DNA of 64,000 nt from assembly GCA_001443375.1 (NCBI GenBank), contig LDXM01000002.1:1-64000 (forward strand), written 5' to 3'. This document shows positions 29,367 to 38,370 of this stretch, one piece after another. How positions within the stretch are numbered: position 1 is the stretch's first letter; every line of letters begins with the position of its first letter. The position numbers and the translations under genes are program-made. This DNA is from Chloroflexi bacterium CSP1-4 (GTDB lineage: Bacteria > Chloroflexota > Limnocylindria > Limnocylindrales > CSP1-4). The notes beneath the pieces are model-generated. The model worked only from the letters and a program-made list of their open reading frames with translations. It was not told where the DNA came from and did not search any database.

Positions 29367-30305
29367 TCAGGCGTTTGCCAGTTCGCGCACTGGCTCCTGC
29401 ACCCAGGCGAGGCCGTTCTTGAAGTAGCCCAGGCTCTCGGCCTTGGCCTCGGCTGTCGTGTCGGGCGACAGGACCCGGCCGAGAAAGCCCTCAATGTCCT
29501 CGAAGTAGCGCTTGTAGAGGTAGAAGGCGTAGAAGCGTTGATCGACCTCGTAGTTGAGAAAGGCGCGTTGGTAGAGGGGCAGGAAGGCGGCCGCCGCCTG
29601 GGGCGTGGTCAAGTGGAACCAGGTGTCGCGCTCCGGTGGCGCGAGCAAGACGTCGTCCCAGTCGATGAGGTAGAGCCGACCGGACGTGTCGCGAAGGATG
29701 TTGCCGGGCGCGTCATTGTGGGTTACCACCATCGGCGCGTCATCGATCCGGGCCAGCTCACCGAGCAGCCGCTTGTAGCGGTTAAGGTCGCCCTCCAGCT
29801 CGCGCTCAATCAGCCGAATCTCCCGGTGGAACTCCTGTTGTGACGGCTCCACGAAGGTGCCTCTCAAGATCTGGTCGAGTTGGCGCTCGAACAACCGCAG
29901 TGTCGGGTCTTCGAAGGTCTCGCGCCCTGCCGGAACGGTGATTCGGGCCCTGTGGACGTGCGTAAGCAGGTCGACGTAGGCCTCAAGTGGATAGTCGAAC
30001 GTCTGCTCGCCGTCGATGAATGTGTAGACCACGAGGATGTCGCGGTCGAGGGTCACGCTGAGCGCACCCGACGTCGTCGGCATCGGGTAGCTCATCTGCC
30101 GGATGCCAAGGTCGTGCAGCTCCTTCTGGACCGGCAGCGCCTTCTCGATGTTCGCCGAGTAGCGTGAGATCGGGGTCAGCTTCGCGAAATAGTTCGGGCC
30201 GTCGGTCTCGACGATGTGGGTCTCGGCGACAAAGCCGCGCGGCCCGGGCCGGATGCTCGTGGCTTTGAGGCGGTAGTGGTGCCGGAGGAGCTCTTCGAGG
30301 TTCAT
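29367..30305 (-). CDS. Aminoglycoside phosphotransferase/choline kinase-like protein
   Basis: VVTHNDAPGNILRDTSGRLYLIDWDDVLLAPPERDTWFHL; start MNLEELLRHHYRL. Confidence 0.85.
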   Translation of the reverse strand: MNLEELLRHHYRLKATSIRPGPRGFVAETHIVETDGPNYFAKLTPISRYSANIEKALPVQKELHDLGIRQMSYPMPTTSGALSVTLDRDILVVYTFIDGEQTFDYPLEAYVDLLTHVHRARITVPAGRETFEDPTLRLFERQLDQILRGTFVEPSQQEFHREIRLIERELEGDLNRYKRLLGELARIDDAPMVVTHNDAPGNILRDTSGRLYLIDWDDVLLAPPERDTWFHLTTPQAAAAFLPLYQRAFLNYEVDQRFYAFYLYKRYFEDIEGFLGRVLSPDTTAEAKAESLGYFKNGLAWVQEPVRELANA

Positions 30306-30373
30306 GCGGGATCGAACACTACACGGCAGAAACCGCCCTACGTTCTCGCCTCGATCGTCACACGCGCCACGCG

Positions 30374-30895
30374 TTGACGACCACAGCGATCGCCGTGCAG
30401 ACTCGAGCAATGGAGCGCCCAAAGCCGTTGCCGGTCCTGCCGCCCGATGAACTCGGCCTGCGTCGCGCACGGCGGCTCTTGGCGGACTTCCGCACGCCCT
30501 GGCGCGACCCAGCGATCCCGGACCGGCTGCGTGAGGAAGCGCTGCGCGAGCGACGGGGGTCGCGTCGGCCCTGGGCGCTATCACGAGCGGACTGGTGGTC
30601 GCCCCGCTCGGGGACCGAGCGAGGGCCTGGCTCGTCGCTCGCCATGGAGTCCCGCGCGACGGCCAGGGCCACGGGACGATCCGCCGCAATCTGGGACCGC
30701 TACGGGGTCGTGGGGTTGGGCCTGCTCGCACCACTGCTCGTCGGGGCACCGCTGGGGACCGCCCTGGGCCTCCTCCTGGGCGCGCCCGTGCGACGCCTCC
30801 TGCTCTGGGTGAGCGTCGGCATCGTGCTCTGGAGCGCCCTGCTCACGGCCGCCGGGGCCCTCGGGCTGGCCGGCTTCGAGACGCTACGCGGATGA
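30374..30895 (+). CDS. Hypothetical membrane protein
   Basis: C-terminal hydrophobic helices RYGVVGLGLLAPLLVGAPLGTALGLLLGAPVRRLLLWVSVGIVLWSALLTAAGALG. Confidence 0.5.
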   Translation: MTTTAIAVQTRAMERPKPLPVLPPDELGLRRARRLLADFRTPWRDPAIPDRLREEALRERRGSRRPWALSRADWWSPRSGTERGPGSSLAMESRATARATGRSAAIWDRYGVVGLGLLAPLLVGAPLGTALGLLLGAPVRRLLLWVSVGIVLWSALLTAAGALGLAGFETLRG

Positions 30896-31051
30896 CGGAG
30901 AACGGTTCCCGGGGCGGCGATGCTCGCCAACTCGCCGCGGAACTGCAGCGTCGTGTGGCCCGTGCAGGCGGGGACGGCGCGACCAACTGGGCCTACGGCG
31001 AGCGCCCGACGTATCGCCGACTGGTTGACAGCCTCGATCCGACCGGACCGG

Positions 31052-32002
31052 TCATGCCGTCTGGGCCGCCACCTCCCGGACCCGGCGGGCCATCCACGCG
31101 ATGACCGCCACACCGACCACGATGAGCAGATAGCCGCCGAGCGGCCCGCCGTCCGGTAGGGCGCCCTTGGAGATCGCGGCGAACGCGGCCGTGATCACCG
31201 CCCCGACCACGAGGACGCTCGTCACGATGTTGGCAGGCGCGCGCTGGAGCGCCGCGTACCAGGTCGCGACGTAGCCGAACAGGAGTCCGCCTGTCAGCAG
31301 GACCCAGGCCCAGCCGGTCAGGCCGAGGGTCCCGATCGCACCGAGCTTGCCGGTTGCCGCCAGGAAACCGAACAGGACGATGAGCCCGAAGCCGAGCCGC
31401 GCGGCGCCGGCGACGCTCGGTGGAACGCCACCCGACAGGAGCCGCTTGGCGATGACGACCTCGATCGACCAGAGCAGCGTCGCCGCCGCGATCATCGTCT
31501 CGCCGGTGCCCCAGACGATCCCGGTCGGCGGCACGATGATCGCCTGGCCGACGAGGAGGACCGCGAACGCGGCGATCTGCGGCCAACCGAGCCGCTCGCC
31601 GAGGAACGGGATGGCGAGGAGGGCGACCCAGATGAACAGCGTCTTGTGGATGAACGCGGCGGAGGGCGCGCTCGCCTGGGCGAGACCCGTGAAAAACAGC
31701 AGGAAGGGGATGCTGCCGCCGATGACGCCGAGGATGAGGAGGCCGCCCCACTGGCGTGGCCGGAGCGCCCGGGCCGCTGTCCCACCGCCAGCCCTCGCCG
31801 CGAGGCCGACGAGGAGCCCGGCCGCCACCGCGTTCTTCAGCGTCGTGAAGACCGCGGGGTCGGGCACCTGCTTCACGGCGAAGCTGTTCAGGTAGATGGC
31901 GAGACCGCTGATCACGGCCGTGGCGAAGGCGAGGCCGACACCCCAGGAGACCGTCTGTGGCAGCGCCTCGAAGCGCGCCGCGAGGCTCGACCGTGAAACC
32001 AT
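31052..32002 (-). CDS. EamA/DMT-family transporter
   Basis: Polytopic; LNSFAVKQVPDPAVFTTLKNAVAAG; AAFIHKTLFIWVALLAIPFLGERLGWPQ. Confidence 0.88.
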   Translation of the reverse strand: MVSRSSLAARFEALPQTVSWGVGLAFATAVISGLAIYLNSFAVKQVPDPAVFTTLKNAVAAGLLVGLAARAGGGTAARALRPRQWGGLLILGVIGGSIPFLLFFTGLAQASAPSAAFIHKTLFIWVALLAIPFLGERLGWPQIAAFAVLLVGQAIIVPPTGIVWGTGETMIAAATLLWSIEVVIAKRLLSGGVPPSVAGAARLGFGLIVLFGFLAATGKLGAIGTLGLTGWAWVLLTGGLLFGYVATWYAALQRAPANIVTSVLVVGAVITAAFAAISKGALPDGGPLGGYLLIVVGVAVIAWMARRVREVAAQTA

Positions 32003-32113
32003 TGCAGACTCCTTTCTCTCCGTGTCTCCGCGTGCTGTCGTGTCCGTGTGCGCTGGTGGCACTACCGTGTCGATGTCAACATCGCTCACGTGGCCCGGCC
32101 GCCTCGGTGTCCA

Positions 32114-32902
32114 TCAGATCGTCTCGTTCGCGATCGCGAGGTGGTGGCGCGACCACCGCTCGAGGGCAGATCGCTGCGCGTCCGTGATCACCTCGCAGAC
32201 CCAACCCCAGTGGATCGAGACCCAGTCGCCCGGCCGCGCGTCGTCGGCGAAGCCGCGGCCGTCCACCTGGCGGGCGATCCGCTCCTCGCGCGGCGGGTCG
32301 AGGGCGAGGCGTCCGTCGCGGAGCACGAGCGGAGAGCGCTTGGCGACGAGCTCGCCCCCGTCGGCCCGAACGACCCGACCCCAGCTCACACGACAGCCGT
32401 CCATCGTCGCGAGGCTGTGCTCGAGCTCGCCGACCCGGCTGTGAACATCGAGAACATGGAAGCTGTGGTGGGGCCGGGCGCCCGCGGGCGCCTTGCCGAG
32501 GACGAGCTCCCGGCTCCGGCCCTGAAGCTGGCGCCCGAAACGCTCGCGGAGCGAGTCGTACAGCTCGCTGACCTCGACCCGCTCGAGGAGCGGGCTGCCG
32601 AGCCAGTAGGCCTCGACGACCCGGACGTCGAACGGGTCACGGATCCCGTTCGCCCGGGCGATGAGCTGGAGGTACGGGAGGGCGCCGGTGAACGACCGCA
32701 GGAGCGGGGCGAGCCCGCCGTCGTCGACCCGCTCGACAGCATGATCGAAGAGCGTCCGGTTGACGTCCGCGCCGCAGTAGCGAAGCCGGTTCGGCATGAA
32801 CGCATAGCGGATGAACCGGAGCGTGCCGGCAAGCGGCGCTGCCGGGGGCTCGAGAGCGATCCCGGCGGGAGCGGTCTCCGAGGACCTCGGCGAGACCGTC
32901 AT
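32114..32902 (-). CDS. Hydrogenase-operon-associated protein (DUF6390-like)
   Basis: FIRYAFMPNRLRYCGADVNRTLFDH; HSFHVLDVHSRVG; overlaps hypC start. Confidence 0.65.
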   Translation of the reverse strand: MTVSPRSSETAPAGIALEPPAAPLAGTLRFIRYAFMPNRLRYCGADVNRTLFDHAVERVDDGGLAPLLRSFTGALPYLQLIARANGIRDPFDVRVVEAYWLGSPLLERVEVSELYDSLRERFGRQLQGRSRELVLGKAPAGARPHHSFHVLDVHSRVGELEHSLATMDGCRVSWGRVVRADGGELVAKRSPLVLRDGRLALDPPREERIARQVDGRGFADDARPGDWVSIHWGWVCEVITDAQRSALERWSRHHLAIANETI

Positions 32903-33132
32903 CGGCTCGCCTCCTCGAGCATCGCCTCGAGCCCGGCGTAGAAGCCCAGGACCATCTCGACGTCCTCCGGGTCCATCCGCTCCAGCGCCTGGCTCGCGTA
33001 GACGACGACGTGCTCGCCGACCGCAAGATCGTCGAGGCCCGTCGCATCGACCCACGTCGGCCGGCCGTCGTAGTCGACCTGGACACGGGTCCCCTCGACC
33101 CGCAGGACGCGGCGCGGGATCGCCTGGCACAT
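32899..33132 (-). CDS. hypC: HypC/HybG/HupF hydrogenase maturation chaperone
   Basis: N-terminal MCQAIPRRVLRVEG; 78 aa; operon context. Confidence 0.9.
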   Translation of the reverse strand: MCQAIPRRVLRVEGTRVQVDYDGRPTWVDATGLDDLAVGEHVVVYASQALERMDPEDVEMVLGFYAGLEAMLEEASR

Positions 33133-33137
33133 CGCCG

Positions 33138-33668
33138 CTACCCGGCGACCGGGGTGGCGCCTGCCGGCGCGGTCGCAACGGCGAGAGCCTGCTCGGCCAA
33201 CCGGCGGACCTGTCGCGCCGCGATGGCCACGGCGCGAGCGACCGGTTCGCTCAGTCCCTCCCCGTGCGTCTCCGCGTCGAGCGGCTGGCAGCCGACGAGG
33301 CGGACGGTCCCCGGCAGCACGCCCAGCGACCGGGCGAGGAGCAGGATCCGGTACGGCTCGGCGAGATGGAGGTTGGAGAAGAGCGCCCGCCACGCGTCCG
33401 GATCCATCTCGGACGGCTCCGGGATCTCCGGCTCGAGGACCCAGACCGTGCCGGGTGCCTCGCCCCGATCGACCGCATCGACGACGATGAGCGCGTCATA
33501 GCGATCGATCAGCTGGTGGACGACACTCATCCCACCGATCCCGGTCTCGATCAGGTCCACGCCTCCGGGCAGGGGGTCGCGGTCTAGCACCTCCGCGACC
33601 CGGACGCCGAACCCGTCATCGCCTCGGAGAACATTGCCGACGCAGGCCACCAGGATGCGCCCCGTCAT
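33138..33668 (-). CDS. [NiFe] hydrogenase maturation endopeptidase (HyaD/HoxM family)
   Basis: VACVGNVLRGDDGFGVRVAEVL; LIETGIGG; ALIVVDAVDRGEAPGTV. Confidence 0.9.
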   Translation of the reverse strand: MTGRILVACVGNVLRGDDGFGVRVAEVLDRDPLPGGVDLIETGIGGMSVVHQLIDRYDALIVVDAVDRGEAPGTVWVLEPEIPEPSEMDPDAWRALFSNLHLAEPYRILLLARSLGVLPGTVRLVGCQPLDAETHGEGLSEPVARAVAIAARQVRRLAEQALAVATAPAGATPVAG

Positions 33669-34621
33669 GACCTGCCGCCCCGGAGTACCCCGATCCGGAT
33701 CTCCGCGCCCACGACGGCAATGGGCATGACACCGAGACCGGAGCCCTCCGCGTCGAGCCGGCGTCCGCCGCGGATGTCGAAGCGGCAGCCATGCCACGGG
33801 CAGATGAGCGTCGAGCCTTCGAGCCGCGCTCCCGATGCGAGCGGCAGCGGGGTACCTGGACACACGTCCCGATAGGCGTAGAAGTCCCCGTCGAGGCCGA
33901 CCACGAGGACGCCCAGCCCCTCGACCGCGACACCGCGGACCGTTCCGGGCAGGACCTCGGCGACCGGCATGGCCGACCGCCAATCGAGGGTCGGACGCTC
34001 AGGCCGCCTGAGGTTGTCGATCTGGATGAGCCCTGGCGGGCTGGCGGGCTGCGCGGACGGGCTGCGGACATGGACGTGGCCGGGGCGTTCGGGCACGATC
34101 TCCACCTCCATCCGCTCGAAATCGGGCAGGCCGTCGCGGAGGGCCTGCTCGATGACGTGACGGAGGGTGGCCGTCGAGCCGACGCACCCCGCGCAAGCGC
34201 CGGCCAGCCGCACCGTCACGACGCCGCCCACCGCGTCGAGTACGGCCAGCTGTCCCCCGTGCGACTCGATGTACGGTCGGGCCGCCTCGAGAACCGCCTC
34301 CGCCCGCAGCCTGTCGCCGTCGTCGCCCAGGTCGTACAGATCGAACAGGAGGCGGACCTCCGGATTGATCAAGACGCGCTCGCGAAGGTCGGCCTCGCGG
34401 AGAACGGCGTCAAGTCGCCGCAGGCCCGCGCGGTGAACGATGTCGACGGCGCGAAGGAGGTCCACGAGCAGTCCCTGGACGCGCTCGTCGGCATCGGACT
34501 CGACGGTTGCGACGAGCTCGGTCAGGCGCTCGACGGCATCGGCGACGGCGGCCGGAAGCGCATCGGCCGCGAGCGGAGCGGCCGGCGCGAGATCCGCGAC
34601 CGCCTCCGCCCTACGCGCCAC
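33665..34621 (-). CDS. NifU-C-domain/Rieske-domain fusion protein, hydrogenase-associated
   Basis: LAGACAGCVGSTATLRHVIEQAL (NifU CxxC) and LICPWHGCRFDIRGG (Rieske-like); GTG start at 34621. Confidence 0.85.
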   Translation of the reverse strand: MARRAEAVADLAPAAPLAADALPAAVADAVERLTELVATVESDADERVQGLLVDLLRAVDIVHRAGLRRLDAVLREADLRERVLINPEVRLLFDLYDLGDDGDRLRAEAVLEAARPYIESHGGQLAVLDAVGGVVTVRLAGACAGCVGSTATLRHVIEQALRDGLPDFERMEVEIVPERPGHVHVRSPSAQPASPPGLIQIDNLRRPERPTLDWRSAMPVAEVLPGTVRGVAVEGLGVLVVGLDGDFYAYRDVCPGTPLPLASGARLEGSTLICPWHGCRFDIRGGRRLDAEGSGLGVMPIAVVGAEIRIGVLRGGRS

Positions 34622-35033
34622 GAGCCGCCTCCGGCCGGTTCGGGCACGCGTCCGCGTGGTGCCGCGGATCCTGGCACCAGCAGCCGGGGCCGCATTCGCC
34701 GTGCCCCGCACGGGTCATCGACGCGAACTCGTCGTCGAAGCTGCGGGCACCCTCCTCCGAGCCGCGCTCCGTGAGGAGGAACCGGCGTGGCGACCGATCG
34801 GCGGCGACGACGAGGCCACCCGCAGCCAACCGCTCGAGCTGGACGGCGACCATGGCCGGCTCCGCGGCGAGGAAGCGGGCCAGCTGGCTCGCGTCGACAT
34901 CGGCGGCGATCCCCTCCCCGCGCATCCAGTAGAGCGCCTGGAGGATCTCGGAGCGCCAGAAGAGCTCGTTGAGCGCCTCCGCTCCGGAGCCCGCCGGTAC
35001 CGCCTCGGCCCGACCGTTGCGCCCCGCGATCAT
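34611..35033 (-). CDS. Winged-helix-like protein with Cys/His-rich C-terminus, hydrogenase-associated
   Basis: LNELFWRSEILQALYWMRGEG...QLERLAAGGLV; tail GHGECGPGCWCQDPRHHADACP. Confidence 0.65.
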   Translation of the reverse strand: MIAGRNGRAEAVPAGSGAEALNELFWRSEILQALYWMRGEGIAADVDASQLARFLAAEPAMVAVQLERLAAGGLVVAADRSPRRFLLTERGSEEGARSFDDEFASMTRAGHGECGPGCWCQDPRHHADACPNRPEAARGA

Positions 35034-35578
35034 GCCAGCCACTTCTCGACCTCGCGCCGCACGAGCGTCTCGACGGCGGCGAGGGCGACCTGGACCGGCT
35101 CGCTGACGACCGGTCCCCAGTCCTCGTCGCGGGGCTCGACCTCGATGACGGTCACGCGTGGAGGGAGGGCCTCGAATCGGCCGAGGATCGCGAGGAGGGC
35201 GTCGAGGCTGATCAGGCCGGTGACCGCCTCGGCGACCCATCCCTGGATCTCGTCGTCGGACCGGCGCGATGGGCGGTACGGCGCGCACCGGACGGTCCCC
35301 GGAGCGTCGCCCCGACGGACGCCCGCGACGAGGATCATGGCGTCGTAGGGCTCGGCGGCCTGCAGGGCATGGAGGACGTGGACGGCACCCGCGCTCAGGT
35401 CTTCGACGTCGACGCCGGCCGGCCAGTCGAGGCATGCCAGGCGCTCCACGAGGAGCGGTCCAGCCGACAGGTCACGCAGGTTCGTGTAGCCGACCCCGCC
35501 CACCAGCACGCGCCGCCCACGAACCGCCGCGCCCGGGACGGCGTCGGCTGACGGGGCTGCGACGCTGCCCAGGCCCAT
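35030..35578 (-). CDS. Second hydrogenase maturation protease-like protein
   Basis: VLVGGVGYTNLRDLSAGPLLVERL; AMILVAGVRRGDAPGTVRCAPY; overlaps next gene. Confidence 0.75.
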   Translation of the reverse strand: MGLGSVAAPSADAVPGAAVRGRRVLVGGVGYTNLRDLSAGPLLVERLACLDWPAGVDVEDLSAGAVHVLHALQAAEPYDAMILVAGVRRGDAPGTVRCAPYRPSRRSDDEIQGWVAEAVTGLISLDALLAILGRFEALPPRVTVIEVEPRDEDWGPVVSEPVQVALAAVETLVRREVEKWLA

Positions 35579-37456
35579 CTAGTCGTCCAGTTCGCAGGCG
35601 CAGGTCGTGACCTCCTGGACGATCGTCTTCGCCCCCGCATAGACGTGGGTCGTGCAGGGCATGCACGGGTCGAAGCTGCGGATCGTGCGCAGGATGTCGA
35701 TGGCCTTGAAGTCGTCCGGGCTGTCGAACCGCTCGAGGATCGGCGTGTTCATCACCGCCTCCTCGTACGGGCCGGGCTTACCGAACGGATCCGGCGGCGA
35801 CGCGTTGGTCGTCGAGGGCGTGTTGATCTGGTAGTTCTCGATGAGGCCGCCGTCGAGCACGAGGTGATGGGCCAGGTAGCCCCGCCCGGCGCCCCAGAAC
35901 CCGACACCGATCCGCCGGTCGCGCGGGACGACGAAGTCGGCCGAGACCCTCGTCTCGCCCTTCTTGATGAGGTCGTAGCCGGCGAGGAGGTTGTTCAGGC
36001 AGACGAGGGCCGAGTACGCCTGGGCGAACGCCCGGGCCCGGTTGCGCTCGACCGCGTTGTTCTCCTCGGGCACCTTCCATTCGAGGGTCATCTCCGGGAG
36101 CGCGCCCTTCGGGAGCGTCATCCGCATGCTCGTGCCGGTAGGCTCGATGAACGGGTTGGCGGGCATCTTGCGGGCGACGGCGGTGATCCACATCCGCGCG
36201 TAGGCGCCGGCCTCGAGGACCTCGCGATCCCAGCGCGGCGACGTCGCCCAGGTGTACTTCTCCTTCCAGCTCCGGCCGGTCGGCGCCGGCAGGGTCTGCT
36301 TGTTCCAGGGGTGGTGCGGGCTGAGCGGGTTGCCGAGCGGGTCGGTCGGAAAGGCGGGCGTCCCATTCGCCCACGGCTCGTAGTAGGAGTGCTCGACGAA
36401 TTCCTCGAGGCCTAGATTGATCCGCTGCAGATCGGTCGTCCGGAGCTCGCCGGCGACCATCGCGCCCGGCGTCGCCCAGCGCGCCTCACCCCACTTGTCG
36501 GCGTTGGCGTAGGTCGCGTCGTAAGCCTCATGGTGCTCCCAGATCCCGAGGTCGATGAAGCTCTTCGGTCGGCTGCCGATGCGGTGGAAGCCGGGATTCG
36601 CCGCGTACAGGAACTCCGAGATGTCGTCCCAGATCAACGCCATCCGCTTCGAGTGGTCGAGCAGCTCGAACAGGCGGATCTGGTACTCGTTGAGTGTCTG
36701 GGTGGTGATCGTCGTGCTGATCCCGCCGGGGACGATCGTCTGTGGGTGCGGGTACTTGCCCCACACGAGGACGCACATCTCGCGGGCGCGCCGGGTGACC
36801 TCGAACGCTTCGAGATAGAGCGCACCCGACAGCGGGGTGAGCGCGGTCATGATCTCGGCGACCGTGCGGAAGCCGTGGACAGCACCATGAAGGGTCGGTG
36901 CCGTCTCCGCCGCCGTCCACAGCTCCGGGTTGGTCGCCTTGACGACCGGCTCGGAGTAGTCCGGCCCGGCCAGCAGGAACAGGTGGAGCGGGTGGTCGTA
37001 CAGGAACTCGGCCGCCTGGCCGAGGTTCCGGACGATCGTGCCCATCGGCGGCGGGGCGACCCCGAACGCCATCTCGATCGCCTCGGCGGCACAGTTCGAG
37101 TGGACGCCGCCGCACACGCCGCAGGCGCGGCTGGAGATGAAGATCGCGTCGCGCGGGTCGCGGCCCTTGAGGATGACCTCGTAGCCCCGGAACAGGGTCG
37201 CCATCGAGTGGGCGTCATGGACGGTCCGGTTCTCGAGGTCGACGACGGCGTGGAAGGCGAGCGCGCCCGCCACGCGCGTCACCGGGTCGATGCTGATCTC
37301 CTTGATGTGACCGTTGCGTGCCAGGAGCGCCTCCATCCGGGCCTGGCGGTCGGCGGTCTCGGTGCTGGCGGAGTACACGTACGGGTCGGCTGCCCCCTCC
37401 CGGAGATGGGCCTTGCCCGCCTCGTCGAAGACGACCGGCAGGTTCTTGAAGCACAT
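35579..37456 (-). CDS. [NiFe] hydrogenase large subunit, group 1 (1h/1l-like; subgroup uncertain)
   Basis: L1 RACGVCGGVHSNC, L2 DPCMPCTTHVY; 625 aa. Confidence 0.95.
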   Translation of the reverse strand: MCFKNLPVVFDEAGKAHLREGAADPYVYSASTETADRQARMEALLARNGHIKEISIDPVTRVAGALAFHAVVDLENRTVHDAHSMATLFRGYEVILKGRDPRDAIFISSRACGVCGGVHSNCAAEAIEMAFGVAPPPMGTIVRNLGQAAEFLYDHPLHLFLLAGPDYSEPVVKATNPELWTAAETAPTLHGAVHGFRTVAEIMTALTPLSGALYLEAFEVTRRAREMCVLVWGKYPHPQTIVPGGISTTITTQTLNEYQIRLFELLDHSKRMALIWDDISEFLYAANPGFHRIGSRPKSFIDLGIWEHHEAYDATYANADKWGEARWATPGAMVAGELRTTDLQRINLGLEEFVEHSYYEPWANGTPAFPTDPLGNPLSPHHPWNKQTLPAPTGRSWKEKYTWATSPRWDREVLEAGAYARMWITAVARKMPANPFIEPTGTSMRMTLPKGALPEMTLEWKVPEENNAVERNRARAFAQAYSALVCLNNLLAGYDLIKKGETRVSADFVVPRDRRIGVGFWGAGRGYLAHHLVLDGGLIENYQINTPSTTNASPPDPFGKPGPYEEAVMNTPILERFDSPDDFKAIDILRTIRSFDPCMPCTTHVYAGAKTIVQEVTTCACELDD

Positions 37457-37459
37457 CGT

Positions 37460-37747
37460 TCAGGCCTCCTGCGGCACCAGCGCGGCGAGTCTTTGGTCCG
37501 CCGAGGCGAGAACGCCGGCCACGGCCTCGGCTCCCTCGGTGATCTGGGTCAGCGCCGTCGCGGTCGTAGGCAGCTCCGTCTTCAGGATCGCCGTCTCCGC
37601 CTCGATGGCGCGGACGCCCATCGCGACCTTGGCGATGGTCGCATTGATCCCGCTCAACGACCGCCGGATGCGATCGAGCATCAGGACGAGGACGCCCAGG
37701 AAGAGCCACAGGGCGAGGCCGGACAGGATGGTCAGCAGGAGCTCCAT
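37460..37747 (-). CDS. Small single-TM helical protein, hydrogenase operon (4th of 4)
   Basis: MELLLTILSGLALWLFLGVLVLMLDRIRRSLSGINATIAKVAMG...; helix-rich soluble tail. Confidence 0.75.
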   Translation of the reverse strand: MELLLTILSGLALWLFLGVLVLMLDRIRRSLSGINATIAKVAMGVRAIEAETAILKTELPTTATALTQITEGAEAVAGVLASADQRLAALVPQEA

Positions 37748-38052
37748 CAAGCGCGTCCTCCAGCCAGTGCGCGCCTCACGGCCGCGACTCTCCGGGCGAT
37801 CGAGGCGCTCGTCGCGGCGAGCGCTCCGGCGCCGGCGGCGAGCCGTCCGACGACCGGCACGACCCCCTCGAGCGCCGCGATGATCGCGGTGTTCTCGACG
37901 ATCCCCACGGCGGCCGGAAGGGCCACCTTGGCGAGTCGATCGATCTCGCGGGCGTGATGCACGACCCGGACGATCTCGAGGACGGCGATCGCCGTCAGCA
38001 CGAGGGCCCCGAGGAGGGCGATCCACCAGGCAATGACGATCGCGACGTCCAA
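37747..38052 (-). CDS. Small single-TM helical protein, hydrogenase operon (3rd of 4)
   Basis: MDVAIVIAWWIALLGALVLTAIAVLEIVRVVHHAREIDRLAK...; overlaps next ORF by one base. Confidence 0.75.
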   Translation of the reverse strand: MDVAIVIAWWIALLGALVLTAIAVLEIVRVVHHAREIDRLAKVALPAAVGIVENTAIIAALEGVVPVVGRLAAGAGALAATSASIARRVAAVRRALAGGRA

Positions 38053-38061
38053 TTCGATCTC

Positions 38062-38370
38062 CTACGCGACTTCGCGCGCGCTGAAGCGCCGCTCGCCCAT
38101 GGCGCCAGCCAGCTCGTCGTCGGCGACGTCGAGATGCTCGGCGGTCTCGGCGAGGGCCGCGGCAACCTGACCCAGTCCGTCGTTGAGAGCCGTCACGTGA
38201 TCCGACAGCGGCGCCGTCTGGCGTTCCACGACCAGGAGGCCGTCGGCGATCCGGCCAAGGCTCCCGGCGACGCTCCAGAGCGCCCGCCCGATGACGATCA
38301 GACTGACCGCGACGACGATGACCAGGACCGCGGCATAACCGACGCTCAGCGCCGTCAACAGCTCGATCAT
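38062..38370 (-). CDS. Small single-TM helical protein, hydrogenase operon (2nd of 4)
   Basis: MIELLTALSVGYAAVLVIVVAVSLIVIGRALWSVAGSLGRIADGLLVVERQTAPLSDHV... Confidence 0.75.
   Translation of the reverse strand: MIELLTALSVGYAAVLVIVVAVSLIVIGRALWSVAGSLGRIADGLLVVERQTAPLSDHVTALNDGLGQVAAALAETAEHLDVADDELAGAMGERRFSAREVA

Noticed and set aside
36530-37957. 475-aa plus-strand ORF over the hydrogenase large subunit
   Set aside because: Antisense to L1/L2-motif-containing hydrogenase; no recognisable domain.
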